DNA of 64,000 nt from Bacillus manliponensis (lineage in GTDB: Bacteria > Bacillota > Bacilli > Bacillales > Bacillaceae_G), in the NCBI RefSeq assembly GCF_000712595.1, contig NZ_JOTN01000001.1:47901-111900 (forward strand). Reading direction: 5' to 3'. The translations under genes were made by a program, and so were the position numbers. Positions 1 to 9,263 of this stretch are shown piece after piece (the stretch's first letter is position 1; each line of letters starts with the position of its first letter). The notes below the pieces were generated by a model. That model saw nothing but the letters and a program-made list of their open reading frames with translations. It was not told the DNA's origin and ran no database searches.

Positions 1-686
1 TACCTTACATTGAGAAAACACAGCATGTCCATGAAACTGGAAGTTATATAGATCATGTTATATTCCGTGTCACTGAAGATCCGTTTCAATATATAGACAT
101 TCCTTTTTCCGGACCATTAGCAATCGTTGTTATTTTTGCAACGATGCTATTATCAATGGCACCAATTTTCCTACTCGGCATGTATGTTGCGCGAAAAGGT
201 TGGCTATTTCAAATTGAAGAGCATCTATCACTTATTAAAAAAACATGGCTCATAACAACTCTCTTTTCCTTGACCATTAAAATTATTGCCCAACTAACAG
301 ACCAACCAATTATAACGATGTTAGAAGATGGCTTAACTCCTATTACGATGGCACTCTTTTATGCAACTTCAATCATCTTACTTGTCCATGCGAAAAAAGC
401 ACCTCGTTTATTTCAACATATGGCGAACATGGGAAAAATGTCAGTTACTAACTATTTAATGCAATCGATTATCGCAACAACTATATTTTACGCTTATGGA
501 TTTGGATTATTTGGTGAGCTTGGAATATCTGTCGGCATCGTCTTAACACTAGTCATTTATGCTGCTCAACTCTTCGCAAGTACGTACTGGCTACAAAAGT
601 TCCAAATTGGTCCCTTTGAATATATATGGCGACTCGGAACGTATTGGAGAAAGCCTGCTTTCCGGAAGAAAAACAAAGCATCTTAA
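1..686 (+). CDS. DUF418 family membrane protein, copy 1 (5' truncated by window edge)
   Basis: The open frame runs from the window edge (codons from base 3) to a TAA at 684-686, so the ATG at 144 is internal and not the start. About 228 C-terminal residues are visible. They align closely with the two complete paralogues that follow: the same loop (EKTQHVHETGSYIDHVIFR), then four to five hydrophobic segments and the ending EYIWRLGTYWRKP. DUF418 proteins (YeiB-like) are polytopic membrane proteins of uncertain function, sometimes proposed to be transporters or acyltransferase-like. The gene is first of a visible array of four. The C-terminal DNA is nearly identical to copy 3, which suggests recent duplication or gene conversion. 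Confidence 0.9.
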   Translation, partial: PYIEKTQHVHETGSYIDHVIFRVTEDPFQYIDIPFSGPLAIVVIFATMLLSMAPIFLLGMYVARKGWLFQIEEHLSLIKKTWLITTLFSLTIKIIAQLTDQPIITMLEDGLTPITMALFYATSIILLVHAKKAPRLFQHMANMGKMSVTNYLMQSIIATTIFYAYGFGLFGELGISVGIVLTLVIYAAQLFASTYWLQKFQIGPFEYIWRLGTYWRKPAFRKKNKAS

Positions 687-700
687 TAGGGTGAAGCTCC

Positions 701-728
701 AATCAGTGGGGGCTGTCCCCCACTGATT
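701..728. repeat. Perfect 12-bp inverted repeat between DUF418 copies 1 and 2
   Basis: AATCAGTGGGGG-CTGT-CCCCCACTGATT is a perfect GC-rich hairpin just after the copy 1 stop. It could end transcription or protect the 3' end. It has no T-run on either strand, so it is not a textbook terminator and may be a dispersed palindromic repeat. Confidence 0.6.
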
Positions 729-861
729 GTCACCTGACCAATCGAACTTTTATACCAAAAGTGAACACGACTATTCAAGAATGACAAATACAAGATAATC
801 CTTAACGTGGCATTGTTTATCTCAGAAAGAATTACTCATTAGAGAGGAAGGTGCTGTACTA

Positions 862-2031
862 ATGAATCAACGTATAGAAGCTATCGACGCTGTTCGTGGA
901 TTTGCTTTATTTGGTATTTTGCTTGTAAATATGACTTTTTTTCAATTTGGAATGGCTGCCAGCAAACAATTACCCTATACATTTAAATCATTTGATCAAG
1001 GAGCTGATTGGTTCATTCAATTTTTCGGTTCTGGTAATTTCATCTCGCTATTCTCCTTCTTATTTGGAGTAAGCATTATTATGCTTCAAAGTAGTGTTTT
1101 AAAAAAAGAAAAACGTTTCTTCCCCGTCTATACACGCAGAATTATCATCTTACTTATTCTTGGCTATCTTCACGTCACTTTTATTTGGATTGGTGATATT
1201 TTATTTTCTTACGGACTAATGGGTATTTTTTTAGCAGTGTTCATTAACCGTAAACCAAAAACATTACTCATCTGGTCCTGTATTTTACTAACTTTTACGA
1301 TGCTACTCACTTATCCTTATGAACCAGAAACAAACATGGTAGAGGATTTTGCGGCTTATATCGAAAAAGAACAACATATTCATGAAACAGGGACTTATGT
1401 AGATCATGTTATCTTTCGTGCAACGGAAACCCCATTTCAATCCATGGATACTTCTGGGCCTTTCACTATGCTTATAATCAGCCTGTTTGCCATCATCACT
1501 GTTGCACCGATTTTCCTACTAGGCATGTATGTCGCAAAAAAAGGATGGCTATTTCAAATAGATAAACATATATCTTTTACCAAAAAAGTGTGGCTTACAA
1601 CTGGTATCTTTTCTTTTAGCATTAAAATTTCTGCTTTACTAGTCGAACACCCCATTCTCGTAATGTTAAAGGACAGTGTCACACATTTTACAATGGCACT
1701 TTTTTATGCGACTTCAATTATTTTACTTATCCATGCGAAAAAAGCACCGCGTTTATTCAAGTACATGGCAAATATGGGGAAAATGTCTGTCTCAAACTAT
1801 TTAACACAATCCATTATCGCTACGACTATTTTCTACGCGTATGGCCTTGGATTGTTTGGTGATATTGGACTATTTTTCGGTATCGTACTAACGATAGTCA
1901 TCTACGTTATTCAACTAGTGGTGAGTACGTACTGGCTGAAGAAATTTCGTATGGGACCAGTAGAGTATGTATGGCGACTCGGAACGTACTGGAAAAAGCC
2001 TACCTTTCGGAAGAAAAGCGAAGTGTCTTAA
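862..2031 (+). CDS. DUF418 family membrane protein, copy 2
   Basis: A complete 389-residue polytopic membrane protein. It opens with MNQRIEAIDAVRGFALFGIL, the typical RxxxxDxxRGxALxGIL start of DUF418/YeiB proteins, followed by about eight hydrophobic segments. A hydrophilic loop lies at roughly residues 150-195 (EKEQHIHETG), and the conserved C-terminal block FANMGKMS..Y-type to WRLGTYWKKP is present. The start follows GAGGAAGGTG at a slightly long spacing. The first 60 or so bases are almost identical to copy 3, while other parts diverge, so the array looks mosaic. The biochemical role of the family is not established and no substrate can be read from the sequence. Confidence 0.92.
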   Translation: MNQRIEAIDAVRGFALFGILLVNMTFFQFGMAASKQLPYTFKSFDQGADWFIQFFGSGNFISLFSFLFGVSIIMLQSSVLKKEKRFFPVYTRRIIILLILGYLHVTFIWIGDILFSYGLMGIFLAVFINRKPKTLLIWSCILLTFTMLLTYPYEPETNMVEDFAAYIEKEQHIHETGTYVDHVIFRATETPFQSMDTSGPFTMLIISLFAIITVAPIFLLGMYVAKKGWLFQIDKHISFTKKVWLTTGIFSFSIKISALLVEHPILVMLKDSVTHFTMALFYATSIILLIHAKKAPRLFKYMANMGKMSVSNYLTQSIIATTIFYAYGLGLFGDIGLFFGIVLTIVIYVIQLVVSTYWLKKFRMGPVEYVWRLGTYWKKPTFRKKSEVS

Positions 2032-2147
2032 CGAGCCTTAATAACTCATTAAAATTAGCTTAAATGTATCCCTTCTACACATTGTACTCCTTCTATTTGT
2101 AGTATGATTTTCGTAAATAGACTACTAGATAGGAAGGACGAATATAT

Positions 2148-3317
2148 ATGAATCAACGTATAGAAGCTATCGACGCTGTTCGTGGATTTGCTTTATTTGG
2201 TATTTTGCTCGTGAACATGACACTGTTTCAGTTTGGTATGTTTGGCAGTGAAAAAACACCTTATATTTTTGAACCATTTGACCAAGGTGCCGATTGGTTC
2301 ATTGAATTTTTTGGAACTGGCAACTTTATCGCTTTATTCTCATTTCTATTTGGCGTTAGCATCATCATGCTTCAAAATAGCGTTGTAAAAAAAGAAAGGC
2401 GATTCTTCCCCATTTATACACGTAGAATGATCCTTTTACTAGCTATGGGCTTTCTTCATCTGACTTTTATTTGGGATGGCGACATTTTATTTTCTTACGG
2501 TGTAGTAGGCATTTTTCTTATGATGTTCATTAACCGTAAACCAAAAACATTACTCATTTGGACCATCATTCTCCTTGGACTTATGATGCTTACAACATAC
2601 CCTTCAGAATCCAGTTCAGACGACTTTACTGATTTTGGAACATACATAAAAAAAGAACAACACATTCATGAAAATGGTAGTTATATTGATCATGTGACGT
2701 TCCGTATGACAGAAGATCCTTTCGAAGGTACTGACCTTAGTGGACCGTTTACTATTATTCTTTTCAGTATACTTATGGTCATTTACTTATTACCTACATT
2801 CTTATTTGGGATGTATGTTGCGAAAAAAGGATGGCTGTTTCAAATTGAAAAACATATACCTTTCATCCAAAAGGTATGTCTAACAACTGGCTTATTTTCT
2901 TTTTCGGTTAAGATTATTGCATTAGTAACAGAACAACCAATTGCAGTTATGCTAAAAGATAGCGTATCTCATTTAGCGATGGCACTCTTTTACGCAAGTT
3001 CCATCATATTGCTCGTCCATGCGAAAAAAGCACCTCGCTTATTTCAACATATGGCGAACATGGGGAAAATGTCAGTTACAAACTACTTAATGCAATCGAT
3101 TATTGCCACAACCATTTTTTACGCTTACGGCTTTGGATTATTTGGTAAAATCGGGCTATTTTTCGGCCTTGTACTGACAGTAACCATTTATACCATTCAA
3201 TTATTTGCGAGTACGTACTGGCTACAAAGGTTCCGGATGGGTCCAGTAGAATATGTATGGCGACTTTGGACGTACTGGAGACGTCCTACGTTTAAGCAAA
3301 ATAAAAAAGCTTCTTAA
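2148..3317 (+). CDS. DUF418 family membrane protein, copy 3
   Basis: The same length as copy 2 (389 residues) and the same architecture: the RGFALFGIL N-terminus, about eight membrane segments, a central acidic loop (residues ~150-195, EKEQHIHENGSYIDHV) and a WRLWTYWRRP end. The ribosome site AGGAAGG precedes the ATG. Its N-terminal coding DNA matches copy 2 and its 3' part (HAKKAPRLFQHMANMGKMS) matches copy 1 best. It is followed at 3328 by a good terminator, so copies 2 and 3 may be transcribed separately from copy 4. Function unknown. Confidence 0.92.
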   Translation: MNQRIEAIDAVRGFALFGILLVNMTLFQFGMFGSEKTPYIFEPFDQGADWFIEFFGTGNFIALFSFLFGVSIIMLQNSVVKKERRFFPIYTRRMILLLAMGFLHLTFIWDGDILFSYGVVGIFLMMFINRKPKTLLIWTIILLGLMMLTTYPSESSSDDFTDFGTYIKKEQHIHENGSYIDHVTFRMTEDPFEGTDLSGPFTIILFSILMVIYLLPTFLFGMYVAKKGWLFQIEKHIPFIQKVCLTTGLFSFSVKIIALVTEQPIAVMLKDSVSHLAMALFYASSIILLVHAKKAPRLFQHMANMGKMSVTNYLMQSIIATTIFYAYGFGLFGKIGLFFGLVLTVTIYTIQLFASTYWLQRFRMGPVEYVWRLWTYWRRPTFKQNKKAS

Positions 3318-3327
3318 CACGAAAAGC

Positions 3328-3358
3328 GGTTCCGGTACTATACTGGAACCATTTTTTA
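3328..3358 (+). terminator. Rho-independent terminator after DUF418 copy 3
   Basis: GGTTCCGGTA-CTA-TACTGGAACC stem (one G-T pair) followed by ATTTTTT. Confidence 0.8.
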
Positions 3359-3400
3359 TATTAAGCTAGTTAAACATTCAACAACAGAGAGGAATTACAT

Positions 3401-4558
3401 ATGCAGCAACGTATCGAAGTACTTGATATTATTAGAGGTTTTTCCCTTTTGGGCATTTTAGTAGTGAATATGACGTATTTCAAATACGGTTTCGAATCAT
3501 ATCCTGAGTACGAGCTTCCTTCTTTAGACTTCTTAATTGAAGAGTACATTAATTTTTTTGCAGTCGGGAATTTTATTACACTGTTCTCTTTTTTATTCGG
3601 GATTAGCATTGTGATGCTACAGAAAAGAGCTCATACACATCAAGAATCCTTCTTCCCCATTTATTTTCGCAGAATTAGTCTACTAATTCTTTTTGGTCTT
3701 ATACATACTATTTTCATATGGGATGGCGATATATTACTTGCTTACGGAATGATTGGTATTATTTTAACGATGTTCTTAAATCGGAAACCGAAAACAATAT
3801 TCATATGGGCTAGTTTCATTTTCTTACTTTATACTGCGTTCAGTTATCCAATAGATGATGAATCATTCGAATATGATGACATAAGTGAGTATGAAATAAC
3901 TGAGGCAGAAGTTCATATAGAAGGTAGTTATACAGAACACATCAAATTTAGAGTTTTCGATGAACATTACGAAGAAAAACCGACGCAAGAGTGGATTGAA
4001 TTATTTACGGATGCACTTGGCTGGGGTTTTACACTCCTTCCCAACCTTTTGTTTGGTATGTATGTCGGGAAAAAAGAATGGTTATATAACCTTTCTAACT
4101 ATACGCAATCTATATGGAAAGTGTGGATATGGAGTGCTACACTTTCATTTTCTATTAAAATTATCGGGCTCTTTTTAGAACATCCAATTGTTACAATGCT
4201 GCATGATGGCATTACACCGCTTAGCATGGCTATTTTCTATACAACATCTATTATTTTATTTGTTCAACATGGGCAAATGGTGGTTGTTTCTCGTTACTTC
4301 GCAAACGTTGGAAAAATGTGCATTACAAATTACGTAATGCAGTCTCTTATTACAACAACTCTTTTCTATTCTTACGGCTTTAGTTTAGCTGGAAAGTTAG
4401 GCGCCTTTTACGGTTTACTACTCACAATTATCATCTATACCGCTCAAGCCTTCTTCAGTACGTATTGGCTAACAAAATTCTACATAGGGCCGATAGAATA
4501 TATTTGGCGTTTCGGGACATACTGGAAAAGACCTACTTTCATAAGAAAAAAGCAATGA
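3401..4558 (+). CDS. DUF418 family membrane protein, copy 4 (divergent)
   Basis: 385 residues with the same fold signature (MQQRIEVLDIIRGFSLLGIL start; FANVGKMCITNYVMQS and WRFGTYWKRP near the end), but clearly more divergent than copies 1-3. It carries a more acidic central loop (residues ~148-190, rich in E and D). AGAGAGGAAT lies upstream of the ATG at normal spacing. It is the last member of the array and converges on nupC. It is probably the older paralogue and copies 1-3 the more recent expansion. Function unknown. Confidence 0.92.
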   Translation: MQQRIEVLDIIRGFSLLGILVVNMTYFKYGFESYPEYELPSLDFLIEEYINFFAVGNFITLFSFLFGISIVMLQKRAHTHQESFFPIYFRRISLLILFGLIHTIFIWDGDILLAYGMIGIILTMFLNRKPKTIFIWASFIFLLYTAFSYPIDDESFEYDDISEYEITEAEVHIEGSYTEHIKFRVFDEHYEEKPTQEWIELFTDALGWGFTLLPNLLFGMYVGKKEWLYNLSNYTQSIWKVWIWSATLSFSIKIIGLFLEHPIVTMLHDGITPLSMAIFYTTSIILFVQHGQMVVVSRYFANVGKMCITNYVMQSLITTTLFYSYGFSLAGKLGAFYGLLLTIIIYTAQAFFSTYWLTKFYIGPIEYIWRFGTYWKRPTFIRKKQ

Positions 4559-4579
4559 GCCCACGCTCATTGCTTTTTG
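4551..4579. terminator. Bidirectional terminator between DUF418 copy 4 and nupC
   Basis: AGCAATGAGC-CCAC-GCTCATTGCT flanked by A-rich and T-rich runs. It overlaps the last codons of the + gene and serves both converging genes. Confidence 0.88.
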
Positions 4580-4584
4580 TCATC

Positions 4585-5766
4585 TTATAACATAACCCCA
4601 ACGATAATCGCTGATAGGATACTTACTAACGTTGCACCGTATACAAGTTTTAAACCAAATGATGATACTACATTTGCTTGATTATTGTCGATACTCTTCG
4701 TTGCACCAGCGATGATACCGATAGAAGAGAAGTTTGCGAATGATACTAAGAATACAGATAAGATACCAACTGTACGATCTGATAAGTCCGCTGCTACTTT
4801 TCCTAGATCAAGCATCGCTACGAATTCGTTTGTTACAAGTTTTGTTGCCATAATTTGTCCAGCCGCTAACATTTCAGATGCTGGGATACCCATGATGAAT
4901 GCTACTGGTGAGAATACATAACCTAAAATCTCTTGGAACGTAATACCAAATGCTGCATCAAAGATACCGTTAATTGCTGTAATTAATGCTACGAAACCGA
5001 TTAACATTGCCGCAACTGTTACTGCAATTGAGAAACCTAACATAATGTACTCGCCAAGCATTTGGAAGAATGTTTGACCTTTTTCTTCATGTAATTCTAA
5101 AATGTCTTCTTCTTCAGACACATCGTATGGATTAATGATGTGAATGATAATGAAACCACTGAATAAGTTTAATACAAGTGCTGTTACAACATACTTTGGA
5201 TCAATCATTTGCATGTAAGCACCAACGATTGACATCGATACTGTTGACATGGATGATGCACAAAGTGTATAGAGACGATTCTTTGGTAATTTACTTAATT
5301 GATCTTTTACTGTAATAAATACTTCGCCTTGTCCAACAATTGCCGCTGCCACTGCGTTATATGATTCTAGTCTTCCTAAACCGTTCACTTTACTTAATAA
5401 GAAACCTACCGCACGGATGATGATTGGTAAAATTTTAATATGTTGTAAAATCCCAATTAGTACTGCTAAGAAAATAATTGGTAATAATACTGTTAAGAAG
5501 AATGGTGCTTCTCCATCATTTGCTAAACCGCCGAATACAAAGTTAATCCCCGCTCCCGCATATCCTAAAATGGCACCAAATCCATCTGCTATTCCTTTTA
5601 CTAATACATATCCGACTTTCGTATTTAGTAAGAAGTAAGCTAAACCTAACTGGATAACAAGCATAAGTGCAATTGGCTTATATTTAATATTTTTACGATC
5701 TGTACTTGCTAAAAATCCTAGTACAAATACAACAAATAAACCTACTAGAAACATTACGAGTTTCAT
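4585..5766 (-). CDS. nupC: Concentrative nucleoside transporter (CNT/NupC family), copy 1
   Basis: Proton- or sodium-coupled uptake of nucleosides across the cytoplasmic membrane. The protein is about 393 residues with an N-terminal membrane bundle and the CNT core: [13 protein letters not shown] (the family G-Q-x-E-x-x-x-x motif), [18 protein letters not shown], then [16 protein letters not shown], and the C-terminal [20 protein letters not shown] with [15 protein letters not shown] place the start at MKLVMFLVG because GGAGGG sits 7 bases upstream; an upstream in-frame ATG lacks this site. Two cre-like sites lie upstream, suggesting CcpA control. The next gene is a close paralogue. Purine versus pyrimidine preference cannot be read from sequence. 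Confidence 0.93.
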   Translation of the reverse strand: MKLVMFLVGLFVVFVLGFLASTDRKNIKYKPIALMLVIQLGLAYFLLNTKVGYVLVKGIADGFGAILGYAGAGINFVFGGLANDGEAPFFLTVLLPIIFLAVLIGILQHIKILPIIIRAVGFLLSKVNGLGRLESYNAVAAAIVGQGEVFITVKDQLSKLPKNRLYTLCASSMSTVSMSIVGAYMQMIDPKYVVTALVLNLFSGFIIIHIINPYDVSEEEDILELHEEKGQTFFQMLGEYIMLGFSIAVTVAAMLIGFVALITAINGIFDAAFGITFQEILGYVFSPVAFIMGIPASEMLAAGQIMATKLVTNEFVAMLDLGKVAADLSDRTVGILSVFLVSFANFSSIGIIAGATKSIDNNQANVVSSFGLKLVYGATLVSILSAIIVGVML

Positions 5767-5868
5767 ATGTGAACCCTCCATCATCTGTCTGTTATCGGTC
5801 ATCTAACGAATGACGTCAGACAACGTATGTTAAAAATAAAGCCCCAAAAACTATTTTCACCTTAAAAA

Positions 5869-5882
5869 TGTAATCGTTTACA
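5869..5882 (-). promoter_or_regulatory. cre-like CcpA site upstream of nupC copy 1
   Basis: On the minus strand TGTAAACGATTACA fits the cre consensus TGNAARCGNWWWCA. It lies about 105 bases upstream of the nupC start in a 350-base gene-free gap. Confidence 0.6.
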
Positions 5883-5947
5883 ACCAACTGTAAAATATAA
5901 GTGCTACCTCTCCCACCTTGTGGGATTGATACCAGCTATAAACAAAT

Positions 5948-5961
5948 TGTAAGCGTTATCT
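5948..5961 (+). promoter_or_regulatory. Second cre-like site in the nupC upstream gap
   Basis: TGTAAGCGTTATCT fits the cre consensus at all core positions. It lies 66 bases beyond the first site. The rest of the gap (5767-6073) shows only AT-rich promoter-like sequence. Confidence 0.55.
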
Positions 5962-6073
5962 TTAGAAAATGCAATATATTTTTTCGAAAAAGTTTCTGTC
6001 AATTTCTCCCTCACTTCTAGTCTATTTCTCTATTGAAGCAATTTAACGATTTCTACACATATCCTGCAAAAAA

Positions 6074-6106
6074 ATAAAACGCAATAGGCCTTTGCCCATT
6101 GCGTTT
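6074..6106 (-). terminator. Terminator of nupC copy 2
   Basis: ACGCAATGGGC-AAA-GGCCTATTGCGT on the minus strand followed by TTTTATTTTTTT, just after the stop codon. Confidence 0.85.
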
Positions 6107-6117
6107 TCACATGTATA

Positions 6118-7299
6118 TTATAACATTACCCCAACAATGATTGCTGATAAAATACTCACTAATGTTGCGCCGTATACAAGTTTTAAACCAAATGATGATA
6201 CGACGTTTGATTGATTTTCATCAATACCTTTCGTTGCACCAGCGATAATACCGATAGATGAGAAGTTCGCAAATGATACAAGGAATACAGATAACATACC
6301 AACTGTACGATTTGATAAGTCTGCTCCCACTTTCGCAAGGTCAAGCATCGCTACAAATTCATTCGTAACAAGTTTTGTTGCCATAATTTGTCCTGCTGCT
6401 ACCATTTCGGATGAAGGAATACCCATTACAAATGCTAATGGTGCAAACACATAGCCTAAGATTTCTTGGAATGTGATGCCAAATGCTGCATCAAAAATAC
6501 TGTTTACTGCCGTAATTAACGCTACAAATCCAAGTAACATTGCTGTAACTGTAATTGCAACTTTGAAACCAAGCATAATATATTCGCCAAGCATCTCAAA
6601 GAATGATTGCTTCTTTTTATTTTCTAATTCTAGCTTATCTTCTTCTTCCGTTAAGTCGTACGGATTAATAATATGAACGATAATGAAACCACTGAATAGG
6701 TTTAACACAAGTGCTGTTACAACGAATTTCGGGTCAATCATGTTCATGTAAGCACCAACGATTGACATCGATACTGTTGACATCGAAGACGCACAAAGTG
6801 TGTATAAACGATGTTTTGGAATTTTGCTTAATTGATCTTTTACTGTAATAAATACTTCCGCTTGTCCAACAAGTGCTGCTGCGACTGCGTTATATGATTC
6901 TAATTTCCCAAGTCCGTTCACTTTACTTAGTAAAAATCCAACTGAGCGGATAAAGATTGGTAAAATTTTAAAGTGTTGTAGCATTCCAATTAGTACTGCG
7001 AAAAATACAATTGGTAACATCGCCGTTAAGAAGAATGAACTTTCCCCTTCATTCACAAGGCCACCAAATACGAAAACGATACCAGATTCCGCATATTTCA
7101 GTAATTCCCCAAATAAATTCGAAACCCCTGTAATTAAAATAAGTCCGACTGATGTATTTAATAAGAAGTACGCAAGCGCTAGCTGAATAACAAGCATCAT
7201 TGCGATTGGTTTATATTTAATTTTTTTACGATCTGCACTTGCAAGAAAACCGAGTATAAACACTACGAGTAAACCTACAAGAAACATAACAAATTTCAT
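6118..7299 (-). CDS. Concentrative nucleoside transporter (CNT/NupC family), copy 2
   Basis: 393 residues, a close paralogue of the neighbouring transporter (identical through long stretches such as [41 protein letters not shown]). Differences cluster in the N-terminal membrane segments and one cytoplasmic acidic loop (EEEDKLELENKKKQ). The start is supported by GGAGGA 8-9 bases upstream. It carries its own terminator and sits 351 bases from copy 1, so the pair are separate units that arose by tandem duplication. The two copies probably differ in substrate or regulation (inference). Confidence 0.92.
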   Translation of the reverse strand: MKFVMFLVGLLVVFILGFLASADRKKIKYKPIAMMLVIQLALAYFLLNTSVGLILITGVSNLFGELLKYAESGIVFVFGGLVNEGESSFFLTAMLPIVFFAVLIGMLQHFKILPIFIRSVGFLLSKVNGLGKLESYNAVAAALVGQAEVFITVKDQLSKIPKHRLYTLCASSMSTVSMSIVGAYMNMIDPKFVVTALVLNLFSGFIIVHIINPYDLTEEEDKLELENKKKQSFFEMLGEYIMLGFKVAITVTAMLLGFVALITAVNSIFDAAFGITFQEILGYVFAPLAFVMGIPSSEMVAAGQIMATKLVTNEFVAMLDLAKVGADLSNRTVGMLSVFLVSFANFSSIGIIAGATKGIDENQSNVVSSFGLKLVYGATLVSILSAIIVGVML

Positions 7300-7537
7300 A
7301 TGATATATTCCTCCGTTTTATACGTTGAACGTCTGACCATGGAAATTGAAAAAGAATCCGTTCATCTCCAAAGCCATTATCCATTCTAACATAAAATAAA
7401 TTCTTTTCCACAAAAATATTAAAATTTTTTAAGTTTTTCCTTAGAATGTTCGTTTTTTTATCACTTTATCTCCTTTTTCAACAAAAAAATATATGTTTTC
7501 AAATAAATTCCCGTTTTTATTGTTTCAAAATAGAAAA
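7300..7537. other. AT-rich upstream region of nupC copy 2
   Basis: No coding potential is seen. Very AT-rich sequence, presumably with the nupC copy 2 promoter; I find no convincing cre site here, unlike copy 1. Confidence 0.5.
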
Positions 7538-7564
7538 AGAGCCTTAGGATTTCCCTAAGACTCT
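7538..7564 (-). terminator. Terminator of the alanine symporter gene
   Basis: AGAGTCTTAGG-GAAAT-CCTAAGGCTCT on the minus strand followed by a T-rich run. Confidence 0.85.
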
Positions 7565-7595
7565 CATTTTATCCAATATAATCGATCATGAAACA

Positions 7596-9035
7596 TTAAC
7601 CAACCTTTTGTTCCTTGCCTGCTTCTTCTCCCCAACACTCTGTATTTTTTAAGCCCGGGATAGAACTTGCAGAGAAGACCGGATCTTTTCCAGCATTTTT
7701 TTGCTTAATATAATCTGCTAATGCTGCAAATGCAAACTTAGAAAGGAAGACAATTGCAATTAAGTTTACAACAGCCATAAGACCCATAAATAAATCCGCT
7801 AGATCCCATACGATTTGAATTGTTGCTACAGAACCTAACATAACCATTCCAAGTACTACGAAACGATAAGCCATTAATACCTTTTTATTCCCACTTAAGA
7901 ACTCGATGTTCGTTTCACCATAGTAATAGTTTCCAACAAGTGAACTAAATGCAAATAAGAAAATCGCAATGGCAATAAAAATAGAAGCCCAAGATCCAAT
8001 ATGCTGACTTAATGCTTGCTGCGTTAACTGAATACCATTTAATTCGCTAGCTCCTGGAATATCCGATAGTAAGATGATAAATGCTGTACAACTACAAATT
8101 AATAATGTATCTGTAAATACCCCTAATGTTTGAATGAAACCTTGTTTAACTGGGTGCGTTACGTTTGCAGTTGCTGCTGCGTTTGGCGCACTACCCATAC
8201 CTGCTTCATTCGAGAATAAACCACGTTTTACCCCAAGTAAAATTGCTGCCCCTAAGCCACCACCAACTACTTCTTTAATACCAAAAGCATGTAGCATAAT
8301 TTCTTTAAATACTGACGGAATCATTGTAATGTTTGTGATAACAACAAATAATGCAACCCCTACATAAATAAGTGCCATCACTGGAACAATCATTTCCACC
8401 GCACGTGCAATACGTTTTACACCACCGAAAATAATAAGTGCTAACATTCCAGCCATTACAAGGCCAATCATTTTTCCATCTGTATGAAATGCTTCGTCAA
8501 ATGCTGCTGCAACTGTATTTGATTGCACGGCATTGAAAATTAAACCGAAGCTAATTGTAATTAAAACTGAGAAAATCGCTCCAAGCCAACGTTTGTTTAA
8601 ACCTTTTTCCATATAATACGCTGGTCCTCCGCGGAATGTACTTCCATCTTTCACTTTGTAAATTTGTGCTAATGTACTCTCAACAAACGCAGACGCACCA
8701 CCGATTACCGCGATTAACCACATCCAAAATACCGCACCAGGTCCACCAGCTGTAATTGCAATCGCAACCCCCGCTAGGTTTCCTACTCCAACACGAGAAG
8801 CCGTACTCATGCAAAATGCTTGAAACGAAGAAACGCTCCCTTTCGATTTATGCTCTTTACGTGTTTTCGAACTTGCTCCATCTCCTAATAGACGAACCAT
8901 TTCCCAAAAATAACGAATTTGAACGAACTTTAAACGAAAAGAAAAATAAAGACCTACGCCAATTAACATTGCAATAATAATATAAGACCAAAGAATATTG
9001 TTCGTCTCTCCGATAAACTTACCTAACATCTCCAT
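7596..9035 (-). CDS. alsT: Sodium:alanine symporter, AGCS family (AlsT-like)
   Basis: A 479-residue inner-membrane transporter that couples sodium (or proton) influx to uptake of small neutral amino acids such as alanine. It has about ten or eleven membrane segments and AGCS landmarks: STASRVGVGNLAGVAIAITAGGPGAVFWMW (roughly residues 77-107), GGPAYYMEKGL, GLFSNEAGMGSAPNAAATA and a C-terminal hydrophilic tail. A standard start with GAGGAGGGAA upstream. Two TGTNAN7TNACA boxes lie 79-118 bases upstream, indicating nitrogen control by TnrA and/or GlnR. In B. subtilis AlsT has been linked to glutamine uptake, so the true substrate may be wider than alanine. Confidence 0.92.
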   Translation of the reverse strand: MEMLGKFIGETNNILWSYIIIAMLIGVGLYFSFRLKFVQIRYFWEMVRLLGDGASSKTRKEHKSKGSVSSFQAFCMSTASRVGVGNLAGVAIAITAGGPGAVFWMWLIAVIGGASAFVESTLAQIYKVKDGSTFRGGPAYYMEKGLNKRWLGAIFSVLITISFGLIFNAVQSNTVAAAFDEAFHTDGKMIGLVMAGMLALIIFGGVKRIARAVEMIVPVMALIYVGVALFVVITNITMIPSVFKEIMLHAFGIKEVVGGGLGAAILLGVKRGLFSNEAGMGSAPNAAATANVTHPVKQGFIQTLGVFTDTLLICSCTAFIILLSDIPGASELNGIQLTQQALSQHIGSWASIFIAIAIFLFAFSSLVGNYYYGETNIEFLSGNKKVLMAYRFVVLGMVMLGSVATIQIVWDLADLFMGLMAVVNLIAIVFLSKFAFAALADYIKQKNAGKDPVFSASSIPGLKNTECWGEEAGKEQKVG

Positions 9036-9113
9036 AGTTGTTCCCTCCTCTTCTCACAATAATACGATTATATTCTAAAAACTTTTAAGAATCAACAATT
9101 TTCGACAAGATGA

Positions 9114-9130
9114 TGTTAGAAAACCTAACA
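9114..9130. promoter_or_regulatory. TnrA/GlnR-type box 1 upstream of alsT
   Basis: TGTTAGAAAACCTAACA matches TGTNAN7TNACA exactly and is symmetrical. Confidence 0.7.
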
Positions 9131-9136
9131 TGTAAT

Positions 9137-9153
9137 TGTTACCATATGTGACA
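9137..9153. promoter_or_regulatory. TnrA/GlnR-type box 2 upstream of alsT
   Basis: TGTTACCATATGTGACA again matches TGTNAN7TNACA exactly. Its start is 23 bases (about two helical turns) from box 1. Confidence 0.7.
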
Positions 9154-9263
9154 TTGATAATCTTACACATTTGTAATCCTCTTGTAAGGAGAATCGATCG
9201 TTCATTTTTTCATCATACGTTTTAATAGATGTAGAGCGTTTTACAACAAGGAGGAATTATACA

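Noticed and set aside
3370-3609. 79-codon minus-strand frame
   Set aside because: Antisense shadow of DUF418 copy 4 with no ribosome site or family similarity.
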